Positions 6,514 to 10,860 of a stretch of 10,860 bases of DNA are shown one piece after another; positions within the stretch are counted from its first letter, which is position 1, and each line of letters opens with the position of its first letter. Source of the stretch: Rhodobacter sp. (GTDB taxonomy: Bacteria; Pseudomonadota; Alphaproteobacteria; Rhodobacterales; Rhodobacteraceae); contig DPZQ01000153.1 of assembly GCA_003536295.1 (NCBI GenBank), forward strand, positions 1 to 10,860. The letters are read 5' to 3'. Under the pieces are notes generated by a model that worked only from the letters and a program-made list of their open reading frames with translations, was not told the DNA's origin and searched no databases. The position numbers and the translations under genes are program-made.

Positions 6514-7860
6514 ATGTCCACATCTAACTTTACACGTCGTGGTGTGCTTAAAACTGGGGCCATCGCTGGCGCTGGCTTAGCAACACCGACGTTTTTCACA
6601 GCAGGCTCTGCGTCTGCGTTCACAAATGATCCAACAGGCTCAAGCGTAACATTTGGTTTTAACGTGCCGCAAACAGGCCCCTATGCTGACGAAGGCATGG
6701 ACGAGCTGCGCGCCTTTGAACTTGCTGTTGAGCATCTGAACGGCGAAGGCGACGGCGGTATGCTGAACACCTTCTCGTCCAACGCTTTGGGCGGCAACGG
6801 CATTTTGGGTAAAAAAGTGGCTTTCGTCACCGGCGACACCCAAACGAAATCAGACGCAGCGCGCGCTTCTGCGCAGTCGATGATTCAAAAAGATGGCGCG
6901 ATCATGATTTCGGGCGGTTCGTCTTCGGGCGTGGCCGTTGCGGTTCAGGGTCTGTGCCAAGAAGCAGGCGTGATTTTCATGGCTGGCTTGACACACTCAA
7001 ACGACACAACCGGCAAAGACCGCAAGAGAAACGGCTTCCGCCATTTCTTTAACGCCTATATGTCAGCTGCCGCTTTGGCACCTGTGTTGAAAAAAGAATA
7101 TGGCGCAGACCGTAAAGCCTACCACCTGACCGCTGACTATACTTGGGGTTGGACACAACAAGCCTCGATCGCAGCGGCGACCGAAGCGGTAGGTTGGCAA
7201 ACCGTGAACAACGTTTTGACGCCTTTAGCAGATACAGACTTCTCAGCTTATATCGCGCCTGTGTTGAATTCTGGTGCAGATGTATTGGTGTTGAACCATT
7301 ACGGCGGAAACATGGTCAACTCATTGACACAAGCCGTACAGTTCGGCCTGCGTGACAAAATGGTCAATGGCAAGCAATTTGAAATCGTTGTTCCGCTTTA
7401 CTCGGAATTGATGGCAAAAGGCGCTGGCAAAAACATTGGCGGCATTTTGGGTTCGACTAACTGGTCTTGGAAGCTGCAAGACGAAGGAACCAAAGCATTT
7501 GTTAAATCCTTCGGAACCAAATATGGCTTCCCACCTTCGAATGCGGCGCATACTTGCTATGTTCAAACATTGCTTTACGCTGATGCCGCTGCGCGTGCGG
7601 GCTCGTTCAACCCATGCGCCATTGTCGAAGCCCTCGAAGGCTTTGAGTTCGACGGTTTGGGCAACGGTAAAACACTTTACCGTGCTGACGACCACCAATG
7701 TTTCAAAGACGTTCTTGTTCAAAAAGGCAACGCAGAAGCTGCCAACGAATATGAACTTCTTGAAATTGTTGAGGTAACGCCTGTTGACCAAGTGACCTAT
7801 GCCTCTGATCACCCTATGTTTGCGGGTGGTGAATTAGGCGAATGTAACGCTGGCGCATAA
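6514..7860 (+). CDS. Tat-exported ABC substrate-binding protein (branched-chain amino acid/amide type)
   Basis: This 448-residue periplasmic binding protein of the type-I (LivJ/UrtA-like) family captures the substrate for the permeases encoded downstream. ATG 6514 is chosen over the in-frame TTG at 6484 because GGGAGGA lies 5 bases before it and the signal then starts properly. The N-terminus carries a twin-arginine signal (TRRGVLK, 7-13), a hydrophobic stretch and likely cleavage after SASA (35), so it should be exported folded. Family features follow: VTFGFNVPQTGPYADEG (45-61), a first-lobe ligand loop SGGSSSGVAVA (133-143), then ADYTWGW (207-213) and DHQCF (393-397). It is longer than LivJ (about 367), nearer UrtA-like proteins, with an insert around 77-97. 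Five cysteines occur in the mature part (148, 348, 368, 396, 444). The substrate is unknown; amino acids, urea or short amides are family options. Confidence 0.93.
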   Translation: MSTSNFTRRGVLKTGAIAGAGLATPTFFTAGSASAFTNDPTGSSVTFGFNVPQTGPYADEGMDELRAFELAVEHLNGEGDGGMLNTFSSNALGGNGILGKKVAFVTGDTQTKSDAARASAQSMIQKDGAIMISGGSSSGVAVAVQGLCQEAGVIFMAGLTHSNDTTGKDRKRNGFRHFFNAYMSAAALAPVLKKEYGADRKAYHLTADYTWGWTQQASIAAATEAVGWQTVNNVLTPLADTDFSAYIAPVLNSGADVLVLNHYGGNMVNSLTQAVQFGLRDKMVNGKQFEIVVPLYSELMAKGAGKNIGGILGSTNWSWKLQDEGTKAFVKSFGTKYGFPPSNAAHTCYVQTLLYADAAARAGSFNPCAIVEALEGFEFDGLGNGKTLYRADDHQCFKDVLVQKGNAEAANEYELLEIVEVTPVDQVTYASDHPMFAGGELGECNAGA

Positions 7861-7875
7861 GCGAACTAAACACAG

Positions 7876-7908
7876 ATCTGACCGCAGCAATGCGGTCAGA
7901 TTTTTTTT
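7876..7908 (+). terminator. Intrinsic terminator/attenuator between binding protein and permease genes
   Basis: A perfect 11-bp stem, ATCTGACCGCA (7876-7886) with TGCGGTCAGAT (7891-7901), closes a GCAA loop (GNRA type) and runs into T at 7901-7908. It lies 15 bp after the binding-protein stop and 39 bp before the LivH-like start. With no obvious new promoter in the 87-bp gap, it probably lets only part of transcription through, giving excess binding protein over membrane subunits, and its hairpin would also protect the 3' end of the short message. Confidence 0.92.
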
Positions 7909-7947
7909 GCAGCTTTGGCCAAACACTTCCAAATCTAGGGTTTTGAA

Positions 7948-8979
7948 ATGGACGCACTACTTTTACAAATCATGAACGGTCTCGATAAAGGGTCGGCCTA
8001 TGCGCTGATTGCTCTAGGGCTGACGCTAATTTTTGGAACGTTGGGCGTGGTCAATTTTGCCCATGGCGCCTTGTTTATGATCGGTGCCTTTTGCGCAGTA
8101 ACAATGCAAAAAATTCTGACCTTAAGTGCCACGACATATGACCCACTGAAATTGGACTTCCTGGGCAACCCCGCAATGATCAAGACGCCCTATGTAAACA
8201 CGTGGTTTAGCGAAGACTTTGGGGCCTTGCTGATCGACTGGTCGGTGCCCCTGTCTATTTTATTGGCAATTCCTGTTATGATTGGCCTTGGTTTCATAAT
8301 GGAACGCGGCTTGATTAAACATTTTTACAAACGCCCCCACGCCGATCAGATATTGGTCACCTTTGGGCTGGCGATTGTCTTGCAAGAAATTATCAAATAT
8401 TTTTATGGAGCAAACCCCATTCCCATGCCCGCCCCCGAGATGTTCAAGGGCAGTATCGATTTTGGCATGATGATTGGCTTTGATGCCAACCAAGTGATCT
8501 ATCCTGCTTGGCGTTTGGTTTACTTTTTATTCTCAACCGTAGTGATTGCAGCGGTGTTTGCCTTTTTGCAATTCACCACTTTTGGAATGGTGGTGCGCGC
8601 AGGCATGGCGGATCGCGAAACGGTTGGACTTTTGGGCATTGACATAGACAAACGCTTTACCTTGATGTTTGGTATTGCGGCTGCGGTAGCGGGTCTTGCG
8701 GGAGTTATGTATACACCGATCAACTCACCCAACTATCATATGGGGATGGACTTTTTGGTTCTGTCTTTCGTGGTGGTGGTTGTGGGAGGCATGGGCTCAC
8801 TTCCAGGGGCCGTCTTAGCGGGTTTCGCTTTGGGTGTTTTACAAAGCTTCGCATCGATGAATGAGGTTAAGTCCCTGCTCCCAGGGATAGATCAGGTTAT
8901 CATTTATCTGGTGGCGATTGTGATCTTGCTTACGCGGCCACGTGGCCTAATGGGCCGTAAAGGCGTGATGGAGGAATGA
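7948..8979 (+). CDS. LivH-like ABC permease
   Basis: This 343-residue inner-membrane protein is one half of the translocation channel of the branched-chain amino acid-type ABC transporter. Typical LivH features are the N-terminal LLLQIMNGLDKGSAYALIALG, the TLIFGTLGVVNFAHGALFMIG segment (26-46), a cytoplasmic VRAGMADRETVGLLGID loop (216-232) and the C-terminal GGMGSLPGAVLAGFALG (280-296), which contacts the ATPase. About eight membrane segments are visible. A longer polar loop at about 52-98 (KILTLSATTYDP to IDWS) makes it larger than E. coli LivH (about 308). ATG 7948 is preceded by TAGGG at 7936-7940. The next permease gene begins 1 bp after its stop, so translation is probably coupled. The substrate specificity comes from the binding protein and is not known. 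Confidence 0.92.
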   Translation: MDALLLQIMNGLDKGSAYALIALGLTLIFGTLGVVNFAHGALFMIGAFCAVTMQKILTLSATTYDPLKLDFLGNPAMIKTPYVNTWFSEDFGALLIDWSVPLSILLAIPVMIGLGFIMERGLIKHFYKRPHADQILVTFGLAIVLQEIIKYFYGANPIPMPAPEMFKGSIDFGMMIGFDANQVIYPAWRLVYFLFSTVVIAAVFAFLQFTTFGMVVRAGMADRETVGLLGIDIDKRFTLMFGIAAAVAGLAGVMYTPINSPNYHMGMDFLVLSFVVVVVGGMGSLPGAVLAGFALGVLQSFASMNEVKSLLPGIDQVIIYLVAIVILLTRPRGLMGRKGVMEE

Positions 8980-8980
8980 A

Positions 8981-10168
8981 ATGTTCGGTTTGAATTCAAA
9001 AGACACAAGGGCATTTCTATTGATAGCCACGCTTGCGATGCTTGCCCCTATCCTTTTAAATCCCTTTCCAACAGGCTCAGCCTTGGCGCAATTTAATGCG
9101 GGCTACCCTGATCTGATGCAACGGTTTGTGATCTTTGGCATCTTTGCGATTGGCTTCAACATTCTATTCGGCCTGACGGGCTATCTGTCGTTTGGGCACG
9201 CGGCCTTTTTGGGCGTAGGCTCTTACTCGGCGGTGTGGATGTTCAAGCTTTTGTCGATGAATGTCGTGCCTGCTTTAATATTGTCTGTAATTGTGGCGGC
9301 TTTGTTTTCGGTCTTTATTGGCTTTGTGTCTTTGCGCAGATCGGGTATATATTTCTCGATACTGACTTTGGCTTTTGCACAAATGTCTTTCAACTTAGCC
9401 TATTCAGTATTTACTCCGATAACCAACGGCGAAACTGGCTTACAGGTCTATAACTCTGACCCACAATATCTTATGGCCGAGGGCGACCCAACAGTGACCC
9501 ATTTTTTTGGTCTGGAAATGCGCGAGACCTTTACTCTACAGCTGGGCGGTTGGAGCTTTGACTTCGCCGCAGGCTATTATATGTGCGCGTTTTTGTTACT
9601 GGCGGCCTTTTATCTGTCGGTACGAATCTTCCGCTCGCCTTTTGGGTTGACGTTGCGGGCGATCAAATCCAATCAACAACGCGTCAACTACACAGGTCTG
9701 AACGCGCGCCCCTATACTTTGGCAGCCTTTGTAATCTCGGGCATGTATGCGGGGCTTGCGGGCGGCCTTTTGGCCTGTATGGATCCTTTGGCTGGGGCCG
9801 AACGCATGCAATGGACCGCCTCGGGTGAGGTGGTTTTGATGACCATATTAGGTGGGGCTGGCACGCTGATTGGGCCAGTTTTAGGTGCTGGTTTCATTAA
9901 ATATTTTGAAAATATCTTTTCAAAAATCAATGACACGGTGTTGCACCAATGGTTTGCATTTATGCCAGACGGTCTAGAAAATGTGATTGTGACCATCGTG
10001 CATCCGTTTATCGGTAAGGGCTGGAACTTGACCTTGGGCTTAATGTTCATGGCTGTTGTGATCTTTTTGCCCGGTGGCTTGGTCGAGGGTGGTCAGCGCA
10101 TTGGCAAGCTTTTTTCCAAGAGAACCCCGAGCGATGCCGCTAGCACCGCCGACCGTCCAACCGAATAG
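8981..10168 (+). CDS. LivM-like ABC permease
   Basis: This 395-residue membrane protein is the second permease subunit, partner of the LivH-like protein. The LivM hallmark GLTGYLSFGHAAFLGVG lies at 64-80, and the ATPase-contact region VVLMTILGGAGTLIGPVLGAGF at about 284-305. The cytoplasmic loop FGLTLRAIKSNQQRVNYTGL (221-240) is also typical. About nine to ten membrane segments are visible, with a polar periplasmic stretch at about 145-195 and another at about 315-345 before the last segment. The C-terminus is polar (FSKRTPSDAASTADRPTE). ATG 8981 follows GGAGG (8970-8974), which lies inside the end of the previous gene, 1 bp after its stop. The gene for the ATPase follows after 9 bp, confirming a tight operon. 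Confidence 0.92.
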   Translation: MFGLNSKDTRAFLLIATLAMLAPILLNPFPTGSALAQFNAGYPDLMQRFVIFGIFAIGFNILFGLTGYLSFGHAAFLGVGSYSAVWMFKLLSMNVVPALILSVIVAALFSVFIGFVSLRRSGIYFSILTLAFAQMSFNLAYSVFTPITNGETGLQVYNSDPQYLMAEGDPTVTHFFGLEMRETFTLQLGGWSFDFAAGYYMCAFLLLAAFYLSVRIFRSPFGLTLRAIKSNQQRVNYTGLNARPYTLAAFVISGMYAGLAGGLLACMDPLAGAERMQWTASGEVVLMTILGGAGTLIGPVLGAGFIKYFENIFSKINDTVLHQWFAFMPDGLENVIVTIVHPFIGKGWNLTLGLMFMAVVIFLPGGLVEGGQRIGKLFSKRTPSDAASTADRPTE

Positions 10169-10177
10169 GAGAAAGAA

Positions 10178-10860
10178 ATGGGTATCCTTGAAGTCAGTGA
10201 CGTAAATAAAAGATTTGGCGGCCTTCAAGCTTTGGGCAATGTGAATTTGAATATAGCCGCCAACACGGTGCATGCGATCATCGGCCCCAATGGGGCGGGT
10301 AAGTCAACTTTGCTGAATGTACTGGTCGGAAAACTAATTCCAGATTCTGGTACTGTGCTTTTTGATGGCCACTCGGTCTTGGGCCGTAAACCATATGAGA
10401 TCAACCAACTCGGCATCAGCCGCGTTTTCCAAACCCCTGAAATTTTTGGCGATTTGACGGTGATGGAAAATGTGATGATCCCTTGTTTCGCTAAACGCGA
10501 CGGCGCATTTAAAATGCAAGGTCTGGCGTCGATCTTATCACAGTCAGACATTCGCGCGACCGCCGAGATGATCTTAGAAGATGTAAATATGCTTGGGAAA
10601 AGCAACATGACGGCCTCATCCTTGTCGCGCGGTGATAAGCGCCGCCTAGAAATGGCCATGTGTCTGGTGCAAGAGCCTAAGCTTTTATTGCTAGATGAGC
10701 CCACAGCAGGCATGGCACGGGCCGACACCAATAATACGATCGACCTTTTGAAAGAAATCAAATCGAAGCGCGACATCACAATGGTGATCATTGAACACGA
10801 TATGCACGTGGTATTCAGTTTGGCCGAGCGCATCACCGTCTTAGCCCAAGGTACGCCTTT
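10178..10860 (+). CDS. LivG-like ABC ATPase, 5' part (runs off window)
   Basis: An open frame starts at ATG 10178, 6 bases after AGGAG (10167-10171), which overlaps the stop of the LivM-like gene. About 227 codons are in the window and the frame is open at the right edge. ABC ATPase motifs appear in order: Walker A GPNGAGKST (36-44, K42), Q-loop RVFQTPEIFGDLTVMENV (82-99, Q85), signature SLSRGDKRRLE (148-158), Walker B LLLLDEP (169-175, catalytic E174), D-loop TAGMARADT and H-loop IIEHDMH (H207). The signature reads LSRGD rather than LSGGQ, and the whole resembles LivG/UrtD-type subunits. It hydrolyses ATP in the cytoplasm to drive import through the two permeases encoded just upstream. A LivF-like second ATPase gene is expected next, outside the window. 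Confidence 0.93.
   Translation, partial: MGILEVSDVNKRFGGLQALGNVNLNIAANTVHAIIGPNGAGKSTLLNVLVGKLIPDSGTVLFDGHSVLGRKPYEINQLGISRVFQTPEIFGDLTVMENVMIPCFAKRDGAFKMQGLASILSQSDIRATAEMILEDVNMLGKSNMTASSLSRGDKRRLEMAMCLVQEPKLLLLDEPTAGMARADTNNTIDLLKEIKSKRDITMVIIEHDMHVVFSLAERITVLAQGTP

Noticed and set aside
7321..7812. 163-codon open frame on the minus strand
   Set aside because: It is antisense to the binding-protein gene, whose family motifs run through in the plus frame.
10225..10836. 203-codon open frame on the minus strand
   Set aside because: It lies fully antisense to the LivG-like ATPase, whose motifs are all intact in the plus frame; the minus-strand product shows no recognisable domain and is a codon-bias shadow.
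1..10860. Mobile element, phage, defence system or CRISPR array
   Set aside because: No transposase, integrase, terminal repeats, repeat-spacer array, tRNA or known defence domain was seen on either strand; genes are metabolic, transport and regulatory.

Overview
The window looks like chromosomal DNA of an alphaproteobacterium, most likely a marine Rhodobacterales (Roseobacter-type) lineage. I base this on the style of the proteins, a Tat-exported type-I binding protein with LivHMG-like partners, and a base composition that looks near 50% GC by eye. This is judged from protein style only and was not searched. No RNA gene, insertion sequence, integrase, prophage gene or CRISPR array was seen. 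The window appears to be ordinary chromosome with a few features worth checking.

Left block (1-3164). The window opens inside a secreted CRTAC1-type protein (FG-GAP/VCBS repeat plus ASPIC/UnbV domain). After 31 bp comes a periplasmic di-haem cytochrome c peroxidase/MauG-like protein with two CXXCH motifs. They look like one transcription unit. A 12-TM MFS transporter on the minus strand converges on the peroxidase gene with only 2 bp between the stop codons.

Middle block (3165-6244). A 311-bp AT-rich intergenic region separates the MFS gene from a divergent AraC-family regulator. It holds several candidate operator-like repeats and one perfect DnaA-box match. Downstream on the plus strand lie an SDR-family protein, whose catalytic Tyr and Lys positions are Ser and Arg, and a TalB-type transaldolase with all expected active-site residues. 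Each of the two has its own plausible promoter. A strong intrinsic terminator follows the transaldolase gene.

Right block (6245-10860). An AT-rich promoter region leads into a branched-chain-amino-acid-type (HAAT family) ABC transporter operon: a Tat-exported binding protein, an intrinsic terminator/attenuator, a LivH-like permease, a LivM-like permease and a LivG-like ATPase cut by the window edge. The terminator just after the binding-protein gene is the expected way to make much more binding protein than membrane components. The second ATPase (LivF-like) would be expected just beyond the window.

How they work together: the ABC genes form one uptake system of unknown substrate. The AraC regulator most plausibly acts on its divergent MFS neighbour and/or the SDR gene. 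Nothing in the sequence ties the transaldolase specifically to the transporter.
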